A stretch of 64,000 nucleotides of DNA, taken from the NCBI RefSeq assembly GCF_001570365.1, contig NZ_BBYK01000045.1, positions 1 to 64,000 of the forward strand. The letters run 5' to 3'. The position numbers and the translations under genes were made by a program. The notes under the pieces were generated by a model. The model ran no database searches and was not told the DNA's origin. It worked only from the letters and a program-made list of their open reading frames with translations. Shown here in pieces: positions 52,740 to 62,029 of the stretch. Position 1 is the first letter of the stretch, and each line of letters begins with the position of its first letter. Origin of the DNA: Microtetraspora fusca. GTDB taxonomy: Bacteria > Actinomycetota > Actinomycetes > Streptosporangiales > Streptosporangiaceae.

Positions 52740-53228
52740 TCAGGGGATGAGGGAGACCTCGGGGAAGCGAGTGTCGGGGCCATCGAACAGGTGGGTCGGC
52801 CTGCCTCGCAGGTGCAGGTCGAAGAAGGCCCCGACGTAGGCGCGCTGGGCCGCGACCGAACGGCCGGGATCGATCGTGCCCACGTAGTCCGCGAGCGGCA
52901 CCTTGGGGAGCTTGGCCGCGATCTGCGGCAGCAACGGCTGCAGGTCGGTGAACGAGCCGTGGGCCAGGGCGGTGACCTGGTCCAGGACGTAGCGCATGTC
53001 CGCCAGGCGCGCCCGCGCGTGCTTGGCCAGCAGCTTGGCGATGACCTTCGGCGTCAGTTTCGCGGGCAGCGGCAGGGCGCGCGCCAGACGTCGGCCGGGG
53101 AACTCGACCTGGTCGGCCTCGTAGGTGTGGTCGACGGTGACGACCAGGTAGCCGCGCGAGGCCAGGTCCTCGACCAGCGTGGTGCCCAGCGTGCGCGGCC
53201 CGCCGTCCCCCGAACCGAACAGAACCAC
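52740..53228 (-). pseudogene. internally deleted secreted lipase (PAF-acetylhydrolase type)
   Basis: The minus-strand frame begins in the middle of a family core: VLFGSGDGGPRTLGTTLVED then DLASRGYLVVTVDHTYEADQ, the oxyanion region of PAF-AH/esterase-like hydrolases, and ends with RAYVGAFFDLHLRGRPTHLF DGP in two parts. Between LADMRYVLDQVTALAHGSF and the C-terminus the nucleophile elbow GHSxGG and the catalytic Asp region are absent, and the N-terminal signal region is missing as well. The frame continues upstream to about 53280 without a start. It is a decayed gene next to a decayed IS. Confidence 0.7.
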
Positions 53229-53318
53229 CGGCAGCTTGCCCGCATGCGGCTCGACCGGCGCACGTGACCGCGCGCGAGCACGAGGTGCTGGTGCAGGTGG
53301 CGCGCGGGGGACCGCCGG

Positions 53319-54095
53319 TCACGGGGTGGCCGGCCGTGCCGCCAGGTAGCGTGCCGGGATCTCGCCGCCGCCGTGGACCGCGATGTCCGCGCCGGTCACG
53401 TAGGACGCCAGGTCGCTGGCCAGGTAGAGGCAGGTGTCGGCCACGTCGCCGGGCGCCGCCATGCGGCCCATCGGGATGACCTTGGCGACCGAGGCGCCCT
53501 CGTCCGGGCCGTAGATATGGGCGGCGGCCTCGGTGCGGATCAGCCCGGTCGTGATGTGGTTGACCCGCACCTTGGGGGACCATTCGAGCGCCAGCGCGCG
53601 GGTCAGCACGAGGAGGCCCGCCTTGGCGGCGGAGTAGGCGGCGGTGCCCGGCTGCGGGTCGTGCGCGGACACGCTGCCGATGTTGATGATTGACCCGCCG
53701 CTCTCCTGCTCGCGCATCACCTTGTTGGCCGGCTGCGCCACGTAGAACGGCGCGAGCAGGTTCAGGTCCACGATGCGCTCCACGAACCGGGGCGAGACCG
53801 TGGCGGCGTCCGCGTCCGGCGACCCACCGGCGTTGTTCACCAGGACGTCGAGCCGTCCGAACTCGGCCACGACGCCCTCCACCAGGGCCGCGGCGGCCGC
53901 GGCGTCCCGGATGTCCGCCGGGAAGTACCGCGCGGTCCGGCCGTCCGCCGCGGGCAGGACGTCCGGCTCGTTGCGCCCGCACACGGCCACCTCGGCGCCC
54001 GCGGCCAGGAACCGCTCCGCTATCACGAAGCCGATGCCCTTGGTCCCCCCGGTCACCAGTACGGCACGGCCGCCGAAGTCGATCGTCGCGTTCAT
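53319..54095 (-). CDS. short-chain dehydrogenase divergent from fadD3 (IpdF/Rv3549c-like)
   Basis: 258 residues. Glycine motif TGGTKGIGFVIAERFLAAGA, NNAGGSPDADAATVS, NIGSVSAHDPQPGTAAYSAA with catalytic Tyr and Lys (YSAAKAG), and TGADIAVHGGGEIPARYL. In mycobacteria, SDRs of this type (IpdF near fadD3, Rv3549c near echA20) act on C/D-ring intermediates such as 5-hydroxy-HIP-CoA. Position next to fadD3 favours IpdF, but the sequence alone does not decide. Confidence 0.75.
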   Translation of the reverse strand: MNATIDFGGRAVLVTGGTKGIGFVIAERFLAAGAEVAVCGRNEPDVLPAADGRTARYFPADIRDAAAAAALVEGVVAEFGRLDVLVNNAGGSPDADAATVSPRFVERIVDLNLLAPFYVAQPANKVMREQESGGSIINIGSVSAHDPQPGTAAYSAAKAGLLVLTRALALEWSPKVRVNHITTGLIRTEAAAHIYGPDEGASVAKVIPMGRMAAPGDVADTCLYLASDLASYVTGADIAVHGGGEIPARYLAARPATP

Positions 54096-54271
54096 CGTGG
54101 TCCTCTCGTTCGGTCAAGCCGACCCACCGGAGGCTACGGGCGCGCCGCGTCCCGCGGGGGCTCCGTACCGGCCACCGGGACGGCCCTGGCGGCGGGCGTC
54201 GCGCGGCGGGATCATGGGCGTCGCGGCGGCTCACCCCGGAACCCGAAAGGCGCCTACAGAAGGCAGGCAGC

Positions 54272-55858
54272 ATGATCGATAACGACGTACTGACGATTCC
54301 GGTCGCGCTGGAGCGTGCCGCGCACGACTTCCCCGACGTCGAAGCCGTGGTGGACGGCCCCGACCGGGTGACGTACGCGCAGTTGCGGGACCGGGCGCGC
54401 GAGGCGGCGCGGGCGTTCGTCGCGCTCGGCGTCGAGCGCGGCGACCGGATCGCGATCTGGGCGCCGAACAGCCTGAGGTGGATCGTGACCGCCCTGGGCG
54501 CGCTCGCCGCCGGGGCCGTCGTCGTGCCGGTCAACACGCGCTACAAGGGCGACGAGGCCCGGTGGCTGCTCCAGCGGAGCCGGGCCCGGATGCTCTTCGT
54601 ACAGGACGGGTTCCTCGGCAACGGCTATCTGGACATGCTCGGCGTGCCCGGGGAGGGCGGCGGCGTCCCCGGCCTGCCCGGCCTCGCCGCCGTGGTCACG
54701 TACGACGCCGAGCCGCGGCCCGGCGCGACCTCCTGGGACGCCTTCCTCGCCGAGGCGGGCGGCGTCACCGGCGAGCGCGCGGTGGAGCGTGCGGCGTCGG
54801 TCGCCCCCGGCGACGTCGCGGACATCCTGTTCACCTCGGGCACGACCGGCCGGTCCAAGGGCGCGATGTGCACCCACGAGCAGAACGTCCGCACCTACCG
54901 GTCGTGGTGCGACCGGACCGGCGTACGGCACGGCGACCGCTACCTCATCGTCAACCCGCTCTTCCACTCCTTCGGCTACAAGGCGGGCGTGGTCGCCTGC
55001 CTGCTCCGGGGCGCGACGATGGTGCTGCAGCCGGTCTTCGAGACCGGCGAGACGATGCGGCTGGTCGAGGCCGAGCGGATCACCGTCCTGCCCGGGGCGC
55101 CCACCATCTACGTCTCGCTGCTGGACGCGCCGGAGCGGTCCCGGTTCGACCTCTCCTCGCTCCGCCTCGCGGTGACCGGCGCGGCGGTGGTGCCGGTCGC
55201 GCTGGTGCGGCGGATGCGGGCGGAGCTGTTCCCCGAGGTCGTCACCGCGTACGGGCTGACCGAGTCGTGCGGCACCGTCTCCTCCTGTTCGCTGGACGAC
55301 GACGACGAAACCGTGGCGAACACCGCCGGCCGCGTGATCGACGGCGTGGATCTGCGCATCGTGGACCCGGAGGGCCGTGACGTCCCGGCGGGGGAGGACG
55401 GCGAGGTCCTCGTCCGCGGCTACAACGTGATGCTCGGCTACCTCGACGACGACGAGGCGACCGCCGGTGCGATCAGGGACGGCTGGCTGGTGACCGGGGA
55501 CCGTGGCCGCCTGGACGAGCGCGGCAACCTGACCATCACCGGCCGCTCCAAGGACATGTACGTGGTCGGCGGCTTCAACGTGTACCCCGCCGAGATCGAG
55601 CAGGTGCTCGCCCGGCACGAGGGGGTCGCCGAGGCCGCTGTGATCGGCGTCCCCGACCAGCGGATGGGCGAGGTCGGCCGGGCCTACGTCGTGCCGCGCC
55701 CCGGCGCCGACCTCAGCCCGGACGCGCTCCTGGAGTACTGCCGGGGCCTCCTCGCGAACTTCAAGGTGCCCCGCGAGGTCGTGGTCGTGGACGGCCTGCC
55801 CAAGAACGCCTCGGGCAAGGTGCAGAAGGCCGAGCTCTCCCGCGTCTCCAGAGCGTGA
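54272..55858 (+). CDS. fadD3: FadD3-like HIP-CoA synthetase
   Basis: 528 residues. FadD3 starts C/D-ring degradation by CoA-activation of HIP. Opening NDVLTIPVALERAAHDFPD, P-loop ADILFTSGTTGRSKGAMCTH, NPLFHSFGYKAGVVACLLRG, TVLPGAPTIYVSLLD and closing [20 protein letters not shown] then NASGKVQKAEL align throughout with FadD3. It lies 176 bases from the divergent SDR. EchA20 and IpdAB of the same pathway are 6 kb downstream, with a signalling and GT-C insert between. Confidence 0.87.
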   Translation: MIDNDVLTIPVALERAAHDFPDVEAVVDGPDRVTYAQLRDRAREAARAFVALGVERGDRIAIWAPNSLRWIVTALGALAAGAVVVPVNTRYKGDEARWLLQRSRARMLFVQDGFLGNGYLDMLGVPGEGGGVPGLPGLAAVVTYDAEPRPGATSWDAFLAEAGGVTGERAVERAASVAPGDVADILFTSGTTGRSKGAMCTHEQNVRTYRSWCDRTGVRHGDRYLIVNPLFHSFGYKAGVVACLLRGATMVLQPVFETGETMRLVEAERITVLPGAPTIYVSLLDAPERSRFDLSSLRLAVTGAAVVPVALVRRMRAELFPEVVTAYGLTESCGTVSSCSLDDDDETVANTAGRVIDGVDLRIVDPEGRDVPAGEDGEVLVRGYNVMLGYLDDDEATAGAIRDGWLVTGDRGRLDERGNLTITGRSKDMYVVGGFNVYPAEIEQVLARHEGVAEAAVIGVPDQRMGEVGRAYVVPRPGADLSPDALLEYCRGLLANFKVPREVVVVDGLPKNASGKVQKAELSRVSRA

Positions 55859-56011
55859 TGTGCTCCGACGAGGCGAACGCCCTCTCAGGCGGCGCGGTCC
55901 GGCTGGCGGTCTTCGCCTGGATCATCCGATACACCCCGAATATCACGCTAATTAGCCTATTTTGGGGTTAAATCTCCCGCTAACGGAAAAAAGCTGTCCT
56001 AGTGTCATCAC

Positions 56012-57373
56012 GTGGCCGATGTCATGGCCCCGGTTCGCATGTGGCAGCGCTGCTCCATCAGAACCCGCTTGACGGTGATGACGACCGCCGTCATGGCGCT
56101 GATCTGCAGTGTCATCGCGGCGCTCATCCTGGTGAACGTGCGGGACAATGTCCGGGAATACTACTCGAAGGACCTCGTCGCCGAGGCCGTGCAGATCAGT
56201 CAGGAGGTACGCCAGAAGGGCACGGTCTCCCACCTTCCCAAGGATCCGGATATCGCGGTCCAGGTGTTCGACCCCTCCGGCGCTCTCTTCGCGGCGACAC
56301 CGAACGTGGCGAAAGCGCCGCCGATGACGAGGCTGATCTACAGCGCCGACAACATCGCGACCAGCGACATCTGCAACCTGCGGGCCTTCCCGGGCGAGTG
56401 CAAGATCGGCGTCTATTTCCCCTTCCACGTGTCCGACGGGATCTGGCGGCTCCACATGGTCGTCTCCGACGTCCCCTGGTACATCAGCCTCCGTTTCCTG
56501 GGCCTGCTCATCGCGGGCTGGCTCCTGCTGGTCGGGGTCACCGCTCTGGCCGCCTACCGGGCCGTGAGCAGCACGCTCCAACCGGTGGACGCGATGACGT
56601 CCAAGCTGGCCGAGATCACCGGTGGCGACCTGAGCCAGCGGGTGCCGGTGCCCTGGTTCCACGACGAGCTGCGCCGGCTCGCGGAACGGGCGAACCAGAC
56701 GTTGGACCGGGCGGAGCGTGCGGTGGAACAGCAGCGCCGTTTCGCCTCCGATACGTCCCATGATCTGCGCACCCCCTTGACCGCCATGCACACCGAACTC
56801 GATGAGGCGCTCCTCCACCCGGAGGAGACCGACTGGCCGCGCACCGCGCGTGCGGTGCTGGACAGCCTGGAACGGCTGCAGCTCATGGTCGCCAGCCTTC
56901 TGGACATCGCGCGCCTGGACGCGGGTGCTCCCGGGCGACGCGAACCCGTCGACCTGGCCGAGCTGGTGAAGTCCGAGCTGGTACGGCGGGCACGCAAGGT
57001 CACGGTGACCGAGCAGCTCACCCCCGGCGTGGTGGTCGACGGCGACCCGCTGCACCTGTCCCGGCTTCTGGGCAACCTTCTCGACAACGCGGAGCGCCAC
57101 GCCGAGCACAACGTGACGGTCGAGGTCGCCCGCGATGACGGATCAGCGGTGCTCGAAGTGGTGGACGACGGCGACGGCATCCCGCCCGATCAACGGGAGA
57201 TCGTCTTCCAGCGCTTCGCCCGGCTGGACGCCTCACGGAGGAAGGACGCCGGGGGCACCGGCCTCGGCCTGCCGATCGCCCGGCAGATCGCGGAGAACCA
57301 TGGCGGCACGCTCACGATCGGCGACTCTCCGTGCGGCGCCAGGTTCGTGCTCCGCCTGCCTTTGCGCTCCTGA
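56012..57373 (+). CDS. sensor histidine kinase without adjacent response regulator
   Basis: 453 residues: membrane helix about 19-41, extracytoplasmic loop of about 110 residues with two Cys (SDICNLRAFPGEC), second helix about 155-180, HAMP, then the kinase core. The phospho-accepting His250 is in SDTSHDLRTPLTAMH (Asp where Glu is usual), the N box is LLGNLLDNAERHAE, and G boxes are VDDGDGIPP and GGTGLGLPIARQ. GTG start. Tail to tail with a second kinase gene that has its own regulator; the partner of this kinase is unknown. Confidence 0.85.
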   Translation: MADVMAPVRMWQRCSIRTRLTVMTTAVMALICSVIAALILVNVRDNVREYYSKDLVAEAVQISQEVRQKGTVSHLPKDPDIAVQVFDPSGALFAATPNVAKAPPMTRLIYSADNIATSDICNLRAFPGECKIGVYFPFHVSDGIWRLHMVVSDVPWYISLRFLGLLIAGWLLLVGVTALAAYRAVSSTLQPVDAMTSKLAEITGGDLSQRVPVPWFHDELRRLAERANQTLDRAERAVEQQRRFASDTSHDLRTPLTAMHTELDEALLHPEETDWPRTARAVLDSLERLQLMVASLLDIARLDAGAPGRREPVDLAELVKSELVRRARKVTVTEQLTPGVVVDGDPLHLSRLLGNLLDNAERHAEHNVTVEVARDDGSAVLEVVDDGDGIPPDQREIVFQRFARLDASRRKDAGGTGLGLPIARQIAENHGGTLTIGDSPCGARFVLRLPLRS

Positions 57374-57504
57374 AGCGCACGGCACCCGAGACGATCCCTC
57401 GCTCCGCCACCGATGGATGGCCTATGGCCCCCGGAAGCACCGCGGTCACCCGTCCCTGGCGTGAGGCCGACGGTCCGGTGCCCGGCCCACACCCTGGCGG
57501 GGTC

Positions 57505-58653
57505 TCAGTCGGTCGGCAGCTCGACGGCGACCGTGAGCCCGCCCTCCTCGCGGGGGTGGGCCGTCACGGTGCCGCCGTGCGCCTCGGCGACCACCCGCAC
57601 GATGGACAGCCCGAGGCCGCTGCCCCGGTCGGAGCGCAGCCGGTCGCCGTGCAGCCGCCGGAACGGCTCGAAGATCGTCTCGATCTCGTACGGCGGTACG
57701 GGCAGGCCGGTGTTGGACACGACCAGCTCCACCCGGTCCGTCCGCCGCCGGGTGGACACCCAGACCTCGCCGCCCGCGTGATTGTGCCGGATCGCGTTCT
57801 CCACCAGGTTCTGCACGAGCCGTTCGACCAGGACGGCCTCGCCCGCGGTGGGCGCGGGGTCGAGCAGCCGGTGGACGGTCACGCCCTGCTCCTTGGCCTC
57901 GCCGGCGGCCAGGTCGGTCACGTGCTCGGCCACGTCGGCCAGGTCGAAGGGCCGCCGGTCGAGCACCGCCCGCTCGCCCTCGGCCAGGGCGAGCAGGCCG
58001 TTGATCAGCCGCTCGTGCCGGGAGTTGACCACGAGCAGCGACTCGCCGAGCCGCTTGACGTCCTCGCTCGCGTCCGGCCGCCGCACCGCGACGTCCACCA
58101 GCGTGCGGTTGATGGTGAGTGGCGTGCGCAGCTCGTGCGAGGCGTTGGCGATGAACCGCCGCTGACCGTCGAACGAGCGAGACAGCCGGGCGAGGACGTC
58201 GTCGATGGTGTCGGCCAGCTCCTTGAGCTCGTCGTCCGGCCCCTTGTGGGCGATGCGTTCGGCGAGGTCGTGGCTCTGGGCGACGCGCACCGCGCGCGCC
58301 GTGACCGATCGGACCGGGAGCATCGTCCATCCGGCGGCCCGCCAGCCGGCCGCCGCCGCCAGCCCGCCACCCGCGAGGACCGCGACGCCGCCCCAGACCA
58401 GCACGTTCTTGATCGTGTCGGCCTGGTAGACGCGCCTGACCTGCGCGACCCGCTGCCCGGCGATGTAGTACTCGTCCGTGCCGGGCCAGATGGTGCGCCC
58501 CGCGGCGTTGATCTGCCGCGGCTGCCGGAGCCCGTCACGCGGTTCCAGGCTCTGCCGTACGACGAAGGCGAGCACCGCGACCAGGATGACCCCGGCGAGG
58601 ACGAAGACCCCGCCGCACGCGAGGGCGAACCGGAGCCGGACGCTGCTCTTCAT
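57505..58653 (-). CDS. sensor histidine kinase of an OmpR-type pair
   Basis: 382 residues: helix 1 near residues 8-32, a short external segment of about 45 residues, helix 2 near 83-105, HAMP, then H box ANASHELRTPLTINRTLVD, N box LVQNLVENAIRHN and G box SGLGLSIVRVVAEAHGG. The start ATG 58653 overlaps the regulator stop by 4 bases, so it is co-translated with its partner. The short sensor loop suggests detection of membrane or envelope state. Confidence 0.9.
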   Translation of the reverse strand: MKSSVRLRFALACGGVFVLAGVILVAVLAFVVRQSLEPRDGLRQPRQINAAGRTIWPGTDEYYIAGQRVAQVRRVYQADTIKNVLVWGGVAVLAGGGLAAAAGWRAAGWTMLPVRSVTARAVRVAQSHDLAERIAHKGPDDELKELADTIDDVLARLSRSFDGQRRFIANASHELRTPLTINRTLVDVAVRRPDASEDVKRLGESLLVVNSRHERLINGLLALAEGERAVLDRRPFDLADVAEHVTDLAAGEAKEQGVTVHRLLDPAPTAGEAVLVERLVQNLVENAIRHNHAGGEVWVSTRRRTDRVELVVSNTGLPVPPYEIETIFEPFRRLHGDRLRSDRGSGLGLSIVRVVAEAHGGTVTAHPREEGGLTVAVELPTD

Positions 58654-59306
58654 TGGATGCGGTACCCCACTCCGGTGACGGTCTCGATGACCGGCGGGTC
58701 GCCGATCTTGCGGCGCAGCTTCATCATCGTGGTGCGCACCGTGTTGGTGAACGGGTCGATGTGCTCGTCCCACACCTTCTCCAGCAGCGTCTCGGCGGAG
58801 ACCACCGCCCCTCGCGCGCGCAGCAGTTCGGCCAGCACGCCGAACTCCTTGCGCGCCAGCGGCACGTAGCGCCCGTCCCGGAACACCTGCCGGTGCGCCC
58901 AGTCCAGCCGGATGCCCGCCCGCTCCAGGATCGGCGGATCGGCCGCCCGGACCCGGCGGCCCAGCGCGTGGACCCGGGCCACCAGCTCCTCGAACGCGAA
59001 CGGCTTGGGCAGGTAGTCGTCGGCCCCGAGGGAGAGGCCCGCCACCCGGGAGCGCACGTCACCCGACGCGGTGAGCATCAGGATGCGCACCGCGGCCGCG
59101 TCCGCGACCACCGCCCGGCACACCTCGTCGCCGTGGACGCCCGGCAGGTCGCGGTCGAGGATCAGCACGTCGTAGTCGTGGACGCGCACCCGTTCCAGCG
59201 CCGCCTCCCCGTCGTAGGCGACGTCCACCGCGAGCGCCTCCCCGCGAAGCCCCTCCGCGATCGAGTCGGCGAGCATCCGCTCGTCCTCGGCGACCAGTAC
59301 CCGCAA
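58650..59306 (-). CDS. OmpR-family response regulator
   Basis: 218 residues from TTG 59306 (GGGGG upstream). Receiver domain: acidic pocket AEDE, phospho-acceptor Asp51 in LILDRDLP, Lys in DDYLPKPFAFEEL. C-terminal winged helix with VPLARKEFGVLAELLRARGA and VRTTMMKLRRKIG. The frame is open upstream to 59408, but the extension is outside the family alignment. First gene of a two-gene minus-strand operon with the kinase. Confidence 0.88.
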   Translation of the reverse strand: MRVLVAEDERMLADSIAEGLRGEALAVDVAYDGEAALERVRVHDYDVLILDRDLPGVHGDEVCRAVVADAAAVRILMLTASGDVRSRVAGLSLGADDYLPKPFAFEELVARVHALGRRVRAADPPILERAGIRLDWAHRQVFRDGRYVPLARKEFGVLAELLRARGAVVSAETLLEKVWDEHIDPFTNTVRTTMMKLRRKIGDPPVIETVTGVGYRIQ

Positions 59307-59490
59307 CGTGCCCCCTATGTCATGCGATGCCGTCGAGCTGTTCGGCGAAATGCCGTCGAACCGCGCCACCATGTCATCAGCGCCATAACGCGGACGTAAC
59401 CGGATCAAGTGACGACGAGTTTATCGATCATCGGCTTCAGTTCCCCTCCGATGCCGGGAATCGCCCGGCCCTGGACCAGGGGGACCGTCC

Positions 59491-60915
59491 ATGCTCACCT
59501 CACCGGGTGGCGTCCAGATCGAACCCGCCACCATGGGCGGCGGCGCGCGCCACCGCCTGCGCCGCGCGCTCAGCTCGGGCCACGGCCTCTTCGCCGTCGT
59601 GATCACCCTGGCGGCGGCGCTGCGCGCGGTCGTCATGCTCGGTTACGACACCGCCCAGCTCTACTGGTACGACTCGTTCACCTATCTGGACACGGCCGTC
59701 CATCTGAAGCCCGGCGGCGCGTTCCATCCCGCCGGCTACTCGTTCTTCCTGCGGCTGCTGTGGCCGTTCCACAGCGTCTCGTTGGCGGTCGGCGTGCAGC
59801 ACGTCATGGGGCTCGGCATGGGCCTGATGATCTATCTTCTGCTGCGCCGGCGTTCGCTGCCCGCGTGGGGCGCGACCCTGGCCGCGCTGCCCGTGCTGTT
59901 CGACCCGTCGTTCCTGCGGCTCGAACACTCCGTGCTCTCCGACACCCAGGTCACGTTCCTCGTCATCGCCGCGCTGATGGTCCTCATGTGGCGGGCGAAG
60001 CCCTCGGTGCGGTCCGCCGTCGTGGCCGGGGTGCTGCTCGCGGCGGCCGGGCTCACCCGGACGGCCGCGGCGCCGCTGCTCGCCCTGTTCGTGCTGTACC
60101 TGCTCCTCCAGCGGGCCGGATGGCGGCCGGTGGTCGCGCTGGCCGTCGCGGGGACGCTGCCGCTCGCCGCCTACGCGGGCTGGTACCAGCAGCACCACGG
60201 GCGCTTCGCGCTCAGCGGCTCGGACGGGGTGGCGCTGTGGGCGCGCACCATGACGTTCGCCGACTGCGCGAAGATCAGGCCGCCGGCCGACGAGGCGCGG
60301 CTCTGCCCGAACGGCACCGTCGTCGACGCCGCGTCCGAGTACGTGTGGGCCGCGGACGCCTCACTCAACCGGCTGCCGGGCGACCGCTTCTCCCACAACG
60401 ACCTCGCCCGGTCGTTCGCGCTGCGCGCCATCGCCGCCCAGCCGCTCGACTACCTCCGCGAGGTCGCCTCCGACGCGTCGCTCGCCTTCGCGTGGACGCC
60501 CGTGAGCCACCCGAAGCGGGTCGTCCCGGCGCTGACGTTCCCGGTCGGCTCCTGGCCGCTGCCGTCGTTCCCGCTCATCCACCAGGTCCGGGTGGCGTAC
60601 GACCCGGCGATCCGCGGGATGTCGTCCGTCGCGCCCTACGACGCCTTCTTCGCGGCATACCGCTACCCGAACGCGCTGCACGGTCCGCTGTTCGGCGTGG
60701 TCCTGCTGCTCGGCGGCCTCGGCGCGATCGGGCGGCGGCGACCGGCCCTGTTGCCGTGGGCGACGGCGATGTTCCTGTTCCTCGGGCCGATCGCCGCGCT
60801 CGACTTCGACCACCGGTACATGCTGCCCGCCGTGCCGTTGGCATGTGTGGCCGCGGCCCTGGGCGCGGTGAGCCTGTGGCGCGCCCGTCCGGGCCGCCGC
60901 GCGACGGCCCGGTGA
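59491..60915 (+). CDS. GT-C-type multi-membrane glycosyltransferase-like protein (copy 2)
   Basis: 474 residues, a clear paralogue of the gene at 12751: shared YWYDSFTYLDTAVHLKPGG, LWARTMTFADC, ASEYVWAADAS, AIAAQPLDYLREV and ALDFDHRYMLPAVPLAC. It has about ten membrane helices and a two-Cys extracytoplasmic domain. Likely transfers a sugar from a polyprenyl phosphate to an envelope acceptor. It lies just past the start of the two-component operon on the opposite strand, so it might be a target of that system. Confidence 0.75.
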   Translation: MLTSPGGVQIEPATMGGGARHRLRRALSSGHGLFAVVITLAAALRAVVMLGYDTAQLYWYDSFTYLDTAVHLKPGGAFHPAGYSFFLRLLWPFHSVSLAVGVQHVMGLGMGLMIYLLLRRRSLPAWGATLAALPVLFDPSFLRLEHSVLSDTQVTFLVIAALMVLMWRAKPSVRSAVVAGVLLAAAGLTRTAAAPLLALFVLYLLLQRAGWRPVVALAVAGTLPLAAYAGWYQQHHGRFALSGSDGVALWARTMTFADCAKIRPPADEARLCPNGTVVDAASEYVWAADASLNRLPGDRFSHNDLARSFALRAIAAQPLDYLREVASDASLAFAWTPVSHPKRVVPALTFPVGSWPLPSFPLIHQVRVAYDPAIRGMSSVAPYDAFFAAYRYPNALHGPLFGVVLLLGGLGAIGRRRPALLPWATAMFLFLGPIAALDFDHRYMLPAVPLACVAAALGAVSLWRARPGRRATAR

Positions 60916-60999
60916 AGCGCCCGGCGACCGGCATGGTGGCCGCCGGCGTGGCAACCAGTACGGTGACCGGCGCGGTGACGGCGGAGTGAGCCCGGGGGA

Positions 61000-61902
61000 T
61001 CAGGCGCCGTAGACCGGCTCGGGGCGGGCGGCCTCCTTCAGCAGCCCAGCGATCTCGGCGCCCAGCTCGGCCGCGTCCCAGCGGGCGCCCTTGTCGGTGG
61101 CCGGGCCGTGGCGGAAGCCCTCCATCACGCAGATCCGGCCGCCCTCGACCTCGAAGACGCGGCCGGTCACGTTTCTGGACTCGGCCGAGCCGAGCCAGGC
61201 CACCAGCGGGGAGACGTTCTCGGGGGCCATCGCGTCGAAGGCGCCGTCCTCAGGCGCGGTCATCGTGGCGGCGAAGACCTCCTCGGTCATCCGGGTGCGC
61301 GCCGCCGGGGCGATGGCGTTGACGGTCACGCCGTACCGGCCGAGCTCGGCGGCGGCGACCAGGGTGAGGCCGACGATGCCCGCCTTGGCGGCGGAGTAGT
61401 TGCCCTGGCCGACGCTGCCGAGCAGGCCCGCGCCGGACGAGGTGTTGATCACCCGGGCGTCGGGCCGCCGGCCCGCCTTGGACTCCGCCCGCCAGTGCAG
61501 GCCGGCGTGCTTGAGCGGCAGGAAGTGGCCCTTCAGGTGGACCCGCATGACCGCGTCCCATTCCTCCTCGGAGAGGTTGACCAGCATGCGGTCGCGCAGG
61601 AAGCCGGCGTTGTTGACCAGCACGTCCAGCCGGCCGAAGCGCTCCAGGGCGGTGGCGACCAGCGCGCAGGCCCCGGCGTCGGTCGCGATGTCGGAGGTCT
61701 CGGCCACGGCCTCGCCGCCGAGCGCGCGGATCTCCTCGACCACCTGCCGCGCCGGGCCGTCCGAGCCGCCGTCGCCGGACCGGCTCACACCCAGGTCGTT
61801 GACGACGACCTTGGCGCCCTGCCGGGCGAACTCCAGGGCGTGCGCGCGGCCGAGGCCGCGTCCGGCGCCGGTCACGATGACGACGCGGTCCTTGCAGATC
61901 AT
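61000..61902 (-). CDS. short-chain dehydrogenase divergent from echA20 (Rv3548c-like)
   Basis: 300 residues. TGAGRGLGRAHALEFARQGA, NNAGFLRDRMLVNL, NTSSGAGLLGSVGQGNYSAA and ANAIAP-type NAIAPAARTRMTEEV. Belongs with the Hsd4A-like protein at 25955 to the multifunctional-enzyme branch of SDRs. In mycobacteria an SDR of this size (Rv3548c) sits in the same divergent position beside echA20-ipdAB. Start ATG 61902 has GGGAGAGCTGAGG before it. Likely a hydroxyacyl-CoA dehydrogenase of C/D-ring breakdown. Confidence 0.82.
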   Translation of the reverse strand: MICKDRVVIVTGAGRGLGRAHALEFARQGAKVVVNDLGVSRSGDGGSDGPARQVVEEIRALGGEAVAETSDIATDAGACALVATALERFGRLDVLVNNAGFLRDRMLVNLSEEEWDAVMRVHLKGHFLPLKHAGLHWRAESKAGRRPDARVINTSSGAGLLGSVGQGNYSAAKAGIVGLTLVAAAELGRYGVTVNAIAPAARTRMTEEVFAATMTAPEDGAFDAMAPENVSPLVAWLGSAESRNVTGRVFEVEGGRICVMEGFRHGPATDKGARWDAAELGAEIAGLLKEAARPEPVYGA

Positions 61903-62002
61903 CCTCAGCTCTCCCTTGTCTTCCTGTCGTCCGCCTGTTCGCGGCGACGCCCGGGACGGCGAGCCGTGTCCGGGAACCGTACCTTCTGCTACCGTCATTT
62001 CT

Positions 62003-62016
62003 AACAAATGTTTGGT
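62003..62016. promoter_or_regulatory. KstR2-type operator before echA20
   Basis: AACAAATGTTTGGT has the form AnCAA(A)nn(T)TTGnT. The published KstR2 motif is AnCAAGnnCTTGnT, so all fixed positions match except the symmetric central G/C pair, which is A/T here and keeps the dyad. It ends 13 bases before the echA20 start and 100 bases before the divergent SDR start. KstR2 controls the lower (C/D-ring) steroid regulon, which fits these genes. Confidence 0.7.
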
Positions 62017-62029
62017 GGAAAGGTAGCGT

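Noticed and set aside
54100-54130. GGTCAAGCCGACC as a KstR2 site before fadD3
   Set aside because: It lacks the AnCAAGnnCTTGnT arms; only a four-base symmetry remains.
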